A stretch of DNA of 64,000 nucleotides from Varroa destructor (Eukaryota; Arthropoda; Arachnida; Mesostigmata; Varroidae), in assembly GCF_002443255.2 (NCBI RefSeq), contig NW_019211456.1, forward strand, positions 23,491,061 to 23,555,060, written 5' to 3'. Positions 22,940 to 34,140 of this stretch are shown here, one piece after another. The notes beneath the pieces are model-generated. The model was not told the origin of the DNA. It made no database searches and saw only the letters and a program-made list of their open reading frames with translations. The translations under genes were made by a program, and so were the position numbers. Positions within the stretch are counted from its first letter, which is position 1, and each line of letters opens with the position of its first letter.

Positions 22940-23036
22940 GCAAACCTATACCACGATCTAGATTACTCTCCTGTTTGCTGGCGCCTTTGCCATGCCAGCA
23001 GGATCGGTCGGTGCCTGGTTGACCTGCCTTCAAAAT
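22940..23036 (+). CDS. Candidate exon of Cys-rich protein, gene model 9 (exon a)
   Basis: A strong acceptor (CCCCAATTTAATTTACAG, ending 22939) opens a phase-0 frame starting ANLYHDLDYSPVCWRLCHAS and continuing RIGRCLVDLPSK. Three cysteines in about 12 residues with alternating hydrophobic residues suggest a disulfide-bonded secreted peptide or domain. The exon would end at AAAAT|GTGACA (phase 1), giving a 52-nt intron to exon b. If unspliced, the frame reads on with two more cysteines and stops at TGA 23072-23074. It superficially recalls arthropod Cys-rich neuropeptides and hormones, but I match it to none. Confidence 0.4.
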
Positions 23037-23088
23037 GTGACATGATACCGTCCCTCACCGCTTGGTGCCGTTGATTTTCATTTTTCAG

Positions 23089-23162
23089 CTCAAGGCGCTC
23101 TCAAATTTACCACCACAGCAGCAGTCACCGACGCGCTCACGGTCGAGAACCACCGGAATTAG
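23089..23162 (+). CDS. Candidate terminal exon, gene model 9 (exon b)
   Basis: The acceptor (TTGATTTTCATTTTTCAG, ending 23088) is among the best in the window, with a branch-like GTTGAT before it. In phase 1 the exon reads QGALKFTTTAAVTDALTVEN and stops at TAG 23160-23162. Its codons are strongly C/G-ending (ACC ACC ACA GCA GCA GTC ACC GAC GCG CTC ACG GTC GAG AAC CAC). In phase 0 the same exon would instead read a Ser/Arg-rich tail (PPQQQSPTRSRSRT). Phase 1 fits the upstream donor. A TATAAA-type poly(A) variant lies near 23277. Confidence 0.4.
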
Positions 23163-23459
23163 TAAAAGTCGGATAATTTGAACTGGAGCAGGACACAGTT
23201 TCTATGGCAGCAGTAACAACTAACGAACGTCGAATATTGAAACGCTGCCTCAAAATTCGCCGCATTTCATTCCACATATAAAATACAAAGAGGAAAATGA
23301 CAATGAAGTAGGAGACAAGTTGCTCAATAACGGCGTCACATAGGAACCTTCACAAAAGGGAGAGGCAGAAAATGGGAAGGAGATGGAAAGCTAAAAAGCG
23401 AAGACCTTCAAAGCATTGATCGGGCAAGGAAAAATCCTGTTTTCTCGAGCTGCCTACAT

Positions 23460-23698
23460 TTAAGGAACGCTACTGGAATAGGCACTAGAAGATGTCACGG
23501 ATGTTACTTTTTGGAAACTAGCTCTTCGTTCCCTCCCCTCAGAAGTCTTCTGAAGGTGAGGTCTTGAGACTGACTGTTTGCGAGGTCCGTCGTTGGTTGG
23601 AATCGAGGTGCATCGAACGATCGCTGCTCTCCAATCCAAATTTAATTTTGCCAACCTGATCGGTCCCGCTACGGAGTCCTTATACCTCACCGTGGGGT
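23460..23698 (-). CDS. Candidate terminal exon, Ser-rich tail with RRAS site
   Basis: On the minus strand a polypyrimidine acceptor (CTGTTTTTTAACTGAG) ends at 23699. The phase-1 frame that follows reads PTVRYKDSVAGPIRLAKLNL and later SEGRERRASFQKVTSVTSSS, to a TAA at 23462-23460. RRASF matches a basophilic (PKA-type) kinase site, and the tail is Ser/Thr-rich like a disordered C-terminus. Codons look translated throughout. It is convergent with model 9 on the plus strand, about 300 nt away. No upstream partner exon or poly(A) signal was located. Confidence 0.38.
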
Positions 23699-25319
23699 CT
23701 CAGTTAAAAAACAGACTATATAGGTAAAAGACAGCCTACTGGAGTGACAGGGAAAAATCGAGAAGGTAAGAAGCGTTAGTCACAATCTAATATAACTTGT
23801 ATAAATAGGATTTTTCTGGACTGTTTGCCAATATTGAATGGAAGGATTTTAAAGTAAAAAGATGTGTTTAATATCCAACGTTCAACATGTGTGTTTATAC
23901 ACCAAGAATAGAAAATTTACGGTGTTTCCTTAATCAGCTTGCTACACACGAATGTGATAATAATGTGATACAGCGGATGTAACAGTAAATGTAGTTTAGT
24001 AAATAGGATCACGTATGTTTACTGTACTTGCCATCTACGGCTCACAGTAATAAGTAACAGTCGCTGAAAAATCAAAGCTTTCGCCACTTGAATTTTAAAA
24101 AGAGAACGATTGCGTACGTAAATTACAGAAAGGGAATGGTACTTGGTTAGCATGCAGTACACGTTTTTCTTTTTTTTTGAAATGTTTTTCCATTTTTTCA
24201 ATGTATAGAATTCAGTAAGCCGACTAGCACTATTCAGTCTATGTGCTTTAGATCAAACTGACGATTCCATGTGCCTTCCTAATATATTATCCCTCTGAAG
24301 GTAACCTGTGAGATAATAATGGCAAATAGCGACGCTGAAAAGTAAACATAACTTTCGACGAATGGGGTATTTTATTGAACATTGTAGTATAGCCTTTTAT
24401 TTCAAATCAGGTTTGTTTAGTCTTTTGCGTAGCGTGAAGCGATCCCATTAATTTATTTCAATGAGTTTCCAGCTACTCCTGTAGTCAATTTAGTACCAAA
24501 ATCATTTAGACGGGTATGTTTGTGAAAAACATTTGGTAGGAAAAAATGTTGACTATTTTAACAGCTAGCAACAACTGTTAATTCCTGTCTTACAGGGTTC
24601 AGTATTAGCTTGGTACAGGCAAAAGTAACAACTATACTAAGTTATTTGCACGAGAGCTGCTGCCCTTTGTCACCAATCACCGTGCAGGAAGTTGGACGCA
24701 TATATAGACAATGGCTAACTTTAGTGGATGACTTTGAAACAACGTTCGATGGCTGATTCGGATAAGCACTCCATAAAACGTTGTATAAAGTGCTACGGCT
24801 GAGCATATCGTCTCACCGGTAATGAGTTAGAGCACGAAAATAGTGCTCTAACATAAATCAAGTATTTTTGACTTGTATGCGTTGTTTTGTAGGAAATATT
24901 CAATCGAAGGGTTTACATGTACTCAGATGCGTCAAGTAGATTAGGTAAATGGTTCGAGAGTCAATGGGCTGACGCCCATTACGTCTAGTGAACGTTTGTT
25001 CTCTGCTGTTTACGCAACTTAAACTAACTACAAATTATATACAGGTAAACTTGTGAAGAATGGCATTCTTAACTGTTGAGGAAACGGTGTCATTGGCAGT
25101 GAAGGCTAACGGTCGACTGGGTAACCGATTCTCTACGAATTTTCTCGTCGTCCAATCTTTCTAAACACAAAACCATCCAACCACAATTACTAATGCAAAA
25201 CCAATATCCGTTTTAGTGGCAGTCCAAGAGACAGCGACCCTTGGACGTTTCCCCTCCACTCGTCATACATAATGCACTCCCGTAGAATTGCACAAGTGCA
25301 CTAACGAAACAACTTTCAG
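23699..25319. other. No supported gene; hairpin at 24826
   Basis: AT-rich spacer or intron, with poly-T at about 24170-24178. The hairpin at 24826-24852 is listed separately. No codon-like frame longer than 60 codons has splice support. Confidence 0.4.
24826..24852. repeat. Perfect stem-loop, 10-bp arms
   Basis: GTTAGAGCAC at 24826-24835 pairs exactly with GTGCTCTAAC at 24843-24852 around a 7-nt loop. It is too short for a miRNA precursor. It could be a remnant inverted repeat or an RNA hairpin if transcribed. Confidence 0.85.
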
Positions 25320-25485
25320 CAAGGTACAAGTTACACACTATCTGTTTTGCCTTAACTGTAAAGTAGTTCACTCGAAAACGTGTCGAATACTCCGATCTGA
25401 ACGCAGAGTAGAAAGACTAGAAGAAGAGTCCACAGCATCGCTCCGTATCTCCTTTGTATCAAAATTAAGTATTATTGTGGGGTGA
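25320..25485 (+). CDS. Candidate terminal exon, CxxC and acidic/basic helix (strand ambiguous)
   Basis: A CTAAC branch-like motif and an ACTTTCAG acceptor (ending 25319) precede a phase-2 frame with YLFCLNCKVVHSKTC, a CxxC plus a third cysteine, then a highly charged helix (RSERRVERLEEE), to TGA at 25483-25485. The spacing is short of any zinc finger I can name. The opposite strand is also open: a 69-codon ATG-started frame at 25368-25577 beginning MHTLYISLTTRPALMVLLIQ. That reading would be a hydrophobic start followed by a Ser/Asp-rich tail. I slightly prefer the plus strand because of the acceptor. Confidence 0.28.
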
Positions 25486-25577
25486 AGTAAAAGAGGCCTT
25501 GGAGTGATTTCTTCGGGCTGGATTAGAAGCACCATTAAAGCCGGGCGTGTCGTCAATGATATATACAATGTATGCAT

Positions 25578-27076
25578 AGGGTGAGCTGAGCGAAGCGCGA
25601 CTGCTTGATTTTAATAATATAAGCTTTAGCTACGTCGACATGACAGCAGATCATTGCACAAACATTTTATCAAATTAATGAGCCTGCAACGTCATTATGT
25701 AAAAGATGGTTCAGTAAATATTTGCGGCGCACAAGTGTAAACTATAAGGCACGGCCAGTGATGCAAGTACTCTAACATAAGGTATTCATTAATTTTTCTA
25801 TTACCATGTTTGCATGCATAAACAAGCTAAATAGCCATTATAATTATTTTGGTCCATACTGCTCAGCGGCGTTTGCCAAGTTGACACGAGTTCTGACGCT
25901 GTCCAAGTATCGGAAGCTAACCAGGTATGATAACAATAAGGCTAGTAACATTTGTGCGAAATTTAGATCCAATATGGATACTCTCTCCCGACTGATGCTG
26001 CTGCGTAAAAATGTGGACGTGAGGATGGGGAGTGGCTGCGGCCGGATCTTGTGACCCGAACCCGCACACTTAGTTTATACAAAGAACCAAAATCATGCAC
26101 CGAAATCTGCTATATATACACAGTATCGGGATAGTATTCTAAAGGGTTAGGATCGGCCTTCGTTCGTTATGGAAATCAGAGGCCTTCAAGTATACCTTAT
26201 TATTTACATTCAAAGAACGCCCAGATACATTCTAATCTAGATTGTAGGCATATCGCATCAGGAATAATAACAAGTAAAAAAAAAAAACTATAATATATTA
26301 ACGGGCCTTAAAAAGGAAGATTGGACCTTACGAGCTCGCTTCTTAGATGACAACGTCCTGCGAAAATGTTTCGCCTCAATGAAAATACCCCCTCCCCCCT
26401 TCACCCTCCAAATAGCCGTAAATGGCAATATATACTAAAATAGGTCTTCGTTTAGCGACTTCTCCGCGCTATCCACGGCGCAAAGTAAAATGTAAACCTG
26501 ACACCATTTTGTCAATAATTTATCATAATTCTTATTCAACGCTATTGACAGAGACGAGTTATTACAGTCTGGCGATAGCTGATACCTCACGGCATCCCTG
26601 GTATGCTTGAGTGGGATAGGCGTTCCTCTTCAACTCTGATGCTGCTCCACTACTGGTCCTGATCTGTCGATGCGAATCAATTAGTTAATTACATGTCGCT
26701 AATTAACTTTTGCACAACAATCACGTATAATCGACCTATCCAAAAGACAAACGAGCAGGCACTAATGCACTGTCAGAATGGAGATAGCGTGAATACTATA
26801 CTAGAAAAGATGCATCGATGAGGTAGAAAGCCAAGATCTCCGTGTGGAGTCTCAGTGTACGGCAACACGTCGTTATGTTTTATTTATTATAAGGGCAACT
26901 ATTTATGATATGCGTGTAAGCGATGCCTGATATTCACACTGATCTCTGGCTAATTGGGGAGTTCTTATATATAATGTCTTAGGCTGTTACAAGCGAATCC
27001 GGTGAGCTTTAAAACTTGGACTAGAATCATAATTCAAAAAACGCTTAACGTTGTCCTTTGTTTATCGTACACTTAC
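25578..27076. other. No supported gene
   Basis: Frames of 62-82 codons at 25806-26054 and 26422-26610 lack splice support. An A run lies at about 26276-26287. The end of the stretch is the intron side of a strong minus-strand donor at 27076. Confidence 0.35.
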
Positions 27077-27195
27077 CTCAACGCTTGTCGCAGCTTCTGA
27101 CCTACCATTCGCATACACAGTTTCTCTATCAATAGCTTCTCCACAGTGGGATGTACTTGCCTACCATTTGTTCTTTTTAAAGCCCCGCAATTACA
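27077..27195 (-). CDS. Candidate exon with perfect GAG|GTAAGT donor
   Basis: On the minus strand the frame is open for 39 codons up to TTGAG|GTAAGTG at 27077/27076, a full-consensus donor that leaves phase 2. The peptide (VEKLLIEKLCMRMVGQKLRQ) is a basic amphipathic helix, and its codons (GTG GAG AAG CTA TTG ATA GAG AAA CTG) look translated. The 5' boundary is not resolved: an upstream stop limits it to 27195, and a GGTAG acceptor at about 27161 is possible. The next exon would lie at lower coordinates in phase 2. No family is recognised. Confidence 0.38.
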
Positions 27196-29470
27196 TTAAC
27201 TTAGATTGGGAAACCAACGCTTAATGTCTCTTTGCTTAATCCAGGAAATAAAATAGGCAAGGCGACGAAATTTAACGTTGCCACCAAGCAACCGGACTGC
27301 ATGTTTCTGACTGCCGGCCAACGGTCTACAAATTTCTTGAGATAGTGGCCTGCATTCATTCTTTTATTTTCGGCGAACATCTCACAGTAGTATTTTCCGC
27401 TCGAGCCCACTCGACACTGGCACCGGAGTCGCTTGCTCTTCAGAATGCCCTATGCCCTTTTCTCGCCAAGTCTTTCTCGCTGGGACTAGAGATTAAACTG
27501 CGTCTCGTCTACAGCGGCTATATGCTTCAGGCTAATTTCTTTGTTGACTAAAGTTCCGCAAACTTAACGCGGAATACTGCATGCATTTTCCATTGGCCTG
27601 GAGTCGATTCACAGGAGATCCACTTCTAGTCAGTTTTCGCATTTCCAATATCTGGGTCATACATTTGCAACATGTATAGTGCTAGTTTTGGGTAACACAG
27701 CCTTTAAGCTCTAGGCCCTATTTTCGTGAAAAGCCTCTTCGATTGCAGCATATCCCCTCAGTCCTAACATCTGGTCGCCTCTCCACTGGTTTCACTCCAA
27801 ATTCCGTTCTTAAGATGTTTACACCAACCACGTCCCGTGGTTTCACTTAAATCCTTTTTGCTAAATGTGCCTACCAACCGTTGCGCTATGACTCGAGAGG
27901 AATACAACTTGAGCACTGAGCAGCTAGCTTCCAAACTAAAAACTATTTTTCCTTCTTTAACTAAGGTCTGTTGAAATAAACTCGACCGCTTCTCGCTTAC
28001 GGGTTTCTAGATAGGTTGAGTATGTACCAGTTCTATTTTGTCTGCCACCGCTGCGTGTTTGGAAAGTTGGTCAGTCCCAAAGTCTGTCGGACTTACTTAT
28101 GACAGCCAGTAAGTTTAAATGCTGCCTGCAAAACTGTAAGGCAAATTTATAAGCTTTTAGGTAAAAATAACTTCTTTGAATCACTACAATTGCACGTGAA
28201 ATCAAAAATAATTTGTCAACTAATAAAGCACGCAGGGGAAGGGGGGATTAGATTAGACAGTCCGTTTTCTCTGGCAAGGAAACATTGACTTAAAATTTTA
28301 ATACTATCAAACTGCTCGAGTTTCTTAGATACACATAGACCCATTTAGTTTATTTAGCTCAATTCGCGTTACTTAATTTTTTACCTATCGAAACTTCAAA
28401 TAAAGACAAACTTTTAGTCCACTGTGTTGCCTGTACCTTAGCAACATTACATAACACAGTTGAAGCCAGTTTTATGATAGTGCTTATAGTGAGCTAGCTA
28501 TATTGCATAACCTCCCTCGGAGGCCTACGTAAGTAGGGCCAATGGATTCTGAGCAAATATTAGACTGGGTGCTAGTTTAACAAAGAAATTGAAAGAGGCA
28601 GCTTAGTAGGAATGCTTATAGGTGCAGATATCTCAAGTTAAGTTGAGGTATCGTACTTTCGTGCCACATGTCGTTACCGCAGGTAATGAGTTACAAGTAG
28701 TTGCTATCAAAAATAATTTTGATGGCTTTGTTAGCATAGGGAATCGTTTGGATAAAGCCATATTTTCGCTATATACATTATGTAATAGAACGATCATGGA
28801 TCAGAATTTACGATAGACAATTATTTTTACCAGAGTCATGCATAACTGCAGTAGTTATACATTGTTTAGTGTAGTGAAGTTAATTTTGGAAAGTGGTGCG
28901 TACATTGCTACTGCTCCTTTCTATTTGGCGCAGCTCGTGGACATCATTCAATACCCAGCTTCGTAATGCGGACCTCTGGTGGAGTAATCATAGTCTTTGA
29001 CCTGCTTAACTTGGCCGGAAATTAATAGAAAACATCGCCTCTTCTAGCCATAATGACGGCTTTCAGTAAAAGAAAAAGTCCTTTAACTTTGCTAAGTGAC
29101 AGACTTCCTCACAGAAAAATAGTCGTACAAATAACTCTACTTCTGGTCCATGTAGCCTCAAGGCTATACGGACCAACGTCATTGGTCTCTTGAATTGGCG
29201 CTTTTCCGAAAATGAGCAAACTGTAGTGAGTCACGTAATAAAAAAGGCTGGAACATATATGTACTGGTGTAATTACTTTCTCCCCTGTGGCATCGCATAT
29301 TGTTAACAATAGAATTAAGTGAACTTTTGCCTATGTAGCTTCACCTCCCTCATACATTAATGGGGCACATCAACTGCGTGGCTTTGACAAAGAAGCCTTT
29401 TGCATGAAAAATTCAGATATAACTAGTATAAATCCCGTAATCGATACATTGAACAGGAAAAACTAGCGTT
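27196..29470. other. No supported gene
   Basis: Only 64-68-codon frames are present (27345-27551, 28622-28816 plus; 29109-29309 minus), without splice support. A perfect GTAAGT follows CCTAC at about 28508, but no convincing exon precedes it. Confidence 0.35.
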
Positions 29471-29510
29471 ACGCACGGTCTAAAACTTTACAGAGTTTTA
29501 GATAGTGCGT
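29471..29510. repeat. Inverted repeat, 17-bp arms with two non-Watson-Crick positions
   Basis: ACGCACGGTCTAAAACT at 29471-29487 faces AGTTTTAGATAGTGCGT at 29494-29510 across a 6-nt loop. Fifteen of 17 positions pair. As RNA it would fold into one stable hairpin. It sits about 180 nt upstream of the start of gene model 13. Confidence 0.8.
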
Positions 29511-29687
29511 TTTTGTTTTCTGCTTACCCATCTACCGGCAGAATATTGAATAGAAATTCTAATATTTCTATCTAACGTACACTGTTCAAAATGGCAACTA
29601 ATTCTCCCCATATGCCTGCCTATATAGTTGATCAAAATACCGCGGACACTGTCTTAAATCAAGTGATGCAGAAGCTTACTTAGGAAA

Positions 29688-29764
29688 ATGATTGAAAACG
29701 AAATCGCAGTGTGTTATGGCGTGCGGCTGTGCATAGCAGTAAGAAAAGAGCTGGTAATGACTAG
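29688..29764 (+). CDS. Candidate first exon, gene model 13 (exon a)
   Basis: An ATG at 29688 with A at -3 opens MIENEIAVCYGVRLCIAVRK and continues to ACTAG|GTATAA at 29764/29765 (phase 2). Exon b at 30145 starts in phase 2, so the junction restores an Arg codon. Two other donor-like sites in the same frame, GCA|GTAAGA and CTG|GTAATG, are in phase 0 and would not fit exon b. Unspliced, the frame stops at 29877-29879 after 63 codons. The total model is 134 residues. Confidence 0.33.
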
Positions 29765-30144
29765 GTATAAACTTTCTCTGAAGGACGAAATAGACACGCA
29801 CGTGCTTTGGAAACAATGTCTAGCTGATCGTGCGCATCCATACACGGAGCGTTCGAAGGTTAACTGTGTTCGTATTTAAATGTATTAAGCGTACAAAATG
29901 TGCTTTCGTACAGGGGCACACATTGCCGAATCATTGCCTCTCTCTTGGGGGGGCAGCTACTGTGATACAAAAGGATAAGCATTTTGTCCAAACCATATTG
30001 AGGAAGCCATAAAGTAGTCGCGTGTAACTTATTCTGAAATTGCTGTCCTTCAAAAGAGAGAGTGGCTTTGCGTAAGTTGTTTCCACGCCGTAACTTTTGA
30101 TATGCAGTACAGACTAATCACAAATTGGTTGTTTGTATCGACAG

Positions 30145-30472
30145 GGATAACATGATACCGTCTGCGATAATGCGCCGGCTTCGACGATGTCAATTTCGGC
30201 GATTTTCAGTCATAAAATTTGCTTCGAGGGAACAAAACGAATCCGATGCCTCGCTTAAACATTATTATGTTGACATAATACGTTACGACATCGTTAAAAC
30301 GAAATCGATGATTTATAAAGTACCAAGGGATTTTGTCGCAAGTTTAGACATCTGCGTAACTACTTTGACGTTTTCTTTGCTGCGCCGTATTGATGTTTTA
30401 AACAATACGTTTAAAATTATGACTATAATGTTTCTTTTCGATAGTACCGATATGGCTTTACTAATACGTTAG
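30145..30472 (+). CDS. Candidate terminal exon, gene model 13 (exon b)
   Basis: A TTGTTTGTATCGACAG acceptor ends at 30144. The frame then stays open for 109 codons to TAG at 30470-30472 in DNA of under 40% GC, where stops are frequent. The start is basic (MRRLRRCQFRRFSVIKF), the middle polar, and the end hydrophobic (NTFKIMTIMFLF). A canonical AATAAA lies 91 nt after the stop. This combination of acceptor, long open frame and poly(A) signal makes it one of the better candidates. No family is recognised. Confidence 0.42.
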
Positions 30473-30562
30473 ACAGAGTCAGCACTCCAGATACAGCATT
30501 GCGGTACATTTTAATAATCTGTGCAGTTTCTTATGCATTTAGAGTGCAAATCTGATCGTGAA

Positions 30563-30568
30563 AATAAA
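30563..30568 (+). terminator. Poly(A) signal AATAAA after gene model 13
   Basis: A canonical hexamer 91 nt downstream of the candidate stop at 30472, a normal 3'-UTR length for a compact genome. Confidence 0.4.
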
Positions 30569-32114
30569 CGTTTAAATTTGAAATCGTTCTCGCAACGCTA
30601 ATCCTTTCAGGCAAAGAAATCCAGTTGTGGCAACCGTCGTTGGTTATTGGCTATTAACACCGGCCGTGAATAACACGCCACGTTTAATTCACAGAGGAAG
30701 CGGCGTTTTTGTCAATTTATTAGTGACGAGGTAGAAAAATCAAATGCCACGCCGTTAATGTGGTGAATATGTCGAAATTTTTTGTGCTAACACAATATAT
30801 GAACTTTCGGTTAACAAGGTATGCCAAAAGATGAAACGATCATGACTTCCATGTTTTAAATCGTCTAAGCCCGCCAACATTTGTCCATTTGCTGCTCGAA
30901 CTTTTCTTAGCTTATCGTGCGCGAACAGATTGAACTTCTCGATGTAATGACTAGTGGAACTAATCGATCGGTGTTAGCATGCCTTCTAGCCTCGTTAAGT
31001 TCGAGCGAGCGAGCGAGCCAGGCAACGACGTCCAGCGGGCCTGTTGCTAGGACTAAGTTGTGTGAGTTACTATCCCGTTATGCTTGCGATGGGGCGCTAA
31101 TGAGCTCATTACTTACGTAGTGGCCAGTGGACTACCAACAGGATGTCGCTGTACTTATACGCTAACCTTATATTTCTTTGTACATACGATATTATTCTAA
31201 ACACCCTACTGGCAGCTACTTGTCCATAGTAATCATACTGTAGGTGGGCTCACTCACACTCAACCAGCATCTTCAGTGATTGCCGCCAATAACATCTGCA
31301 TTTTAGCCCATTCTCTGGCTTTTCCACCTTTAATTTAGTCAGATTTCTCAACTTGTAAGTACCTGCTGTGAGTTTTCCGGTTTAAACCTACTTACGCAAG
31401 CTGCATCAAGTCTGGCCTGAACCCGGATAGCAAATTGTCAAAATGTCTATCAGATCCCGCCGGAAAGTGTTAATGTACTGATCTATACAGTATGATAAAT
31501 GTCTGCTTAGTTCCCAAGGTACCGATGAGTGTTTTGCAAGCCATACGGAAATGGCTTAAGGAAGGAAAAGGAAACTATTAGTTACTTTCAAATATTGAGG
31601 CGGGAAATCCTGCATGGAATACCAAAATGAAGAACTTCGTAATAACATTGATTTTTTTTTCTAATTCATATATAAACAATTTTAGGGAACTAGTTCCCTG
31701 ATTATCCGAATCCGATAAATCGACTCATGTTCCGGGTAGTCGTTTTTTGTTCTTTCTATTCTATTAATATAGGAGTTACGTTTATCTTTAAGCAGTTGGC
31801 GTGACATAATCGTAAATGCTACATGTAAGAATTTGAATCAAATTCAAACACAGTATGCAAATGTATGAAATAAGGCGCTGGAAACCCAGCGTAACGCTTG
31901 CTATTTTTGAGCACTTGAAGCGAAGAGTATGCCTATCTTCTGACCTTCGTATCCTGTTTGAAGTAGTCTTACAAGTACTAACAATTATTGCGTTACCCTA
32001 GTAGATCAATGTACATCGTGTTTAGCACTCTGCTTGAGATAATTTTGTAAGCAGACTGAGAGTCATTTCCTGAAACGGGTCTGTTTCAATTTCGATTTGT
32101 TGAAAAGTCTACAG
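30569..32114. other. No supported gene; (GAGC)4
   Basis: A short (GAGC)4 run at 31003-31018 lies in a 67-codon plus frame (30917-31120) without splice support. The rest is AT-rich. Confidence 0.4.
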
Positions 32115-32393
32115 TTCCGTGTGACACTAGCCAGTTACTGCCACAAGCTTTTACGTGTCTTTTATCTTAGGCAATGCTATTGGTACACCTATCCGATCAC
32201 TCGTAAAACGTCCAACAAAGGACAAAATAACCCATACTTGAACTTAGAACTTCGGGAAACAGTAGTTAGGAGTTTTTATAACGTAACTGTTATTAGGTTA
32301 AATGCGCATATGCTAGTTTACTGTATCTTTCAAAACTGTTTCATACCAAGCACAACCATTAGTCGAAAGGGCAGTATAAGTGTCTGCGTTTGA
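32115..32393 (+). CDS. Candidate terminal exon, 92 codons
   Basis: An acceptor (GTTGAAAAGTCTACAG, ending 32114) opens a phase-0 frame starting FRVTLASYCHKLLRVFYLRQ. It stays open to TGA at 32391-32393 in AT-rich DNA. It is rich in Tyr, Arg and aliphatic residues, with a polar middle (TRKTSNKGQNN) and two hydrophobic patches. An AATAAA occurs at 32711-32716. The opposite strand has a 79-codon frame at 32313-32552. No family is recognised. Confidence 0.33.
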   Translation, partial: FRVTLASYCHKLLRVFYLRQCYWYTYPITRKTSNKGQNNPYLNLELRETVVRSFYNVTVIRLNAHMLVYCIFQNCFIPSTTISRKGSISVCV

Positions 32394-33525
32394 ATTAGCA
32401 TCGGCCCATAGGAGTAAGTATGAATGGCCTACGCCGACCTGATATTGACACGTGGAGCGACGTATTGGTAAACGTCGTTGAATTCGATTGAATCTGCGCC
32501 AGCAGTAAATACCGGGCAACAGGTAAATCATCGCATTATTGGCAACAATCATACTGAGAATTGCATGGGCATTTCTGCTGTGGCGGAAGGTATGAGCCTG
32601 GTGCTTTTTTAGTGGGCCGTTTGATCGTTACCCGGCTGGTGCTCGTATGCGACACTTATATGGGTTAAGGGCATTTTGCCTTGCTCCTCGATGCTGTCGC
32701 TTTTACTGTGAATAAATCGGGGCTGTTTTATTAGTATAACATGCGGTGCTCGCTCTAATGAAGAACGCATACGCGCGTGGCTAATTTGGAACGCAAAAAC
32801 GAGTATTACGTTACCGACTCGACTTGAATTAAAAGACATGGACAAAGTCTCGTTGCCTTAGTTTAGCCGGCGTCCTTAGCAAAAAGGGACCTGTGCCAGT
32901 TAAGGCTGTATCCTGTCGATCGCGAAAAAACCAGGCCCGAGAAGCACTGCACATCTAGCAATATCCGCATATATACGCTTGCAGTTAAGCATGTCTTACA
33001 AGCGGTATAGATAATATCACAACAATATACATTTGTAGAAAATTTGTATATTGTGCTCAGACTAATCGGGTCAACTTTAGTAAGCATCTATTAGAAGACT
33101 AGGGGAAAGCAATATGTACTGCAACATAGGAAAACGTGAATATTTTTTGAAAGACAGGGTTTCGAAATTTAAAAACGAGTGTCTTTGGTAAGATAGGAGA
33201 ACCGGTACCACTTATAAGAGCAAGCCAACGTGTGTGTCCTGAAATTTTTAGACACAAAATTAAAAAGTATGCTGTCCTGAACGGAGTTCCATGCATTTAC
33301 ACGACGCTAACAGATAGAAACTGCGGCGGTGTTTCCATTAGGACAATCATCGCCGGTTCATGTCAACGAAAAACACGATTACTGTGAAGCGGAATTCGCA
33401 TGCGTACCTAATCAGACTCAAAAGTAACAAACAAGGACGTCTCCCACCTTCAGGCTAGCATTCGAAGCGTAATTCATTGGCTTCTAGACTTTCTTCGACA
33501 CTAATTTGCCTCTCGCATTCGAACA
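32394..33525. other. No supported gene; several minus frames
   Basis: Minus frames of 65-79 codons at 32313-32552, 32609-32845, 32863-33087 and 33099-33296 lie in a row on one strand. None has clear splice sites or motifs. The row may be coincidence, or a fragmented minus-strand gene. Confidence 0.3.
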
Positions 33526-33714
33526 ATGGCTTTGTCATCCAAAGCTTGGGTATCTTTTTCGGTCAAAGCTTATTTTAATAACTTTTATTTCCATACAGTT
33601 TTATTAGTCGCGTTAATTTTTCAAGTCATTGTTTTACAACATATTTGGAGCCGTTCACTTGGTCACTACGTTATGGAGGATGTTTTTGCTACTTTTAGTG
33701 ATCATTGCAAATGA
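33526..33714 (+). CDS. Candidate small single-pass membrane protein, 62 residues
   Basis: The ATG at 33526 has an optimal context (ACAATGGC). The 62-codon frame carries one clear transmembrane segment (FYFHTVLLVALIFQVIVLQ) after a polar N-terminus with two lysines, and an acidic C-terminus (MEDVFATFSD). This is the layout of a micropeptide with a single membrane helix. No TATA box or AATAAA is evident nearby. It shares its start context with the 34141 ORF 600 bp downstream. Confidence 0.35.
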   Translation: MALSSKAWVSFSVKAYFNNFYFHTVLLVALIFQVIVLQHIWSRSLGHYVMEDVFATFSDHCK

Positions 33715-33775
33715 GATAGGTATTCGTTATCCTAGCAGGTTTTTCTGAATGCATTTAATTTCTATTGAGATAAGA

Positions 33776-33803
33776 TAGATTGATTGATTCCGATTGATTG
33801 ATC
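33776..33803. repeat. GATT-type short tandem repeat
   Basis: Degenerate tandem copies of GATT/GATC (GATAGATTGATTGATTCCGATTGATTGATC), seen directly. Confidence 0.7.
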
Positions 33804-34089
33804 CCGGTTTAATAGTTGGTAGACTGTTGATGAGGTTTAAAACCGAAAAATGAATCGTCTGAATCATGTTGAAGATCGAGATTACGTTGGACCAATTGCT
33901 GTTTGCGCCGCCACGACTTCTGATAATGTCACATCTACAAGATGGAAGAAAAAATTTGCAGTGTCATTAAAGATATTTATTTGAAAATTATAAGGGCTCA
34001 ACATATGCAGAGCAAGCCAAAATCGGCAACAGTCAAGTGGATTCAACACAACTCGTGTGGCTGGACCTCAACTATACATTTTTTTTGCA

Positions 34090-34096
34090 TATATAA
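34090..34096 (+). promoter_or_regulatory. Possible TATA box for the 34141 ORF
   Basis: TATATAA followed by CCGG, 50 nt upstream of an optimal-context ATG. It would place transcription start near 34120 and give a 5'-UTR of about 20 nt. It lies in AT-rich DNA, so chance occurrence is possible. Confidence 0.33.
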
Positions 34097-34140
34097 CCGG
34101 ATTAGCCACATATCTTTTTAAGGCAAGCGAGGTTTAAACA

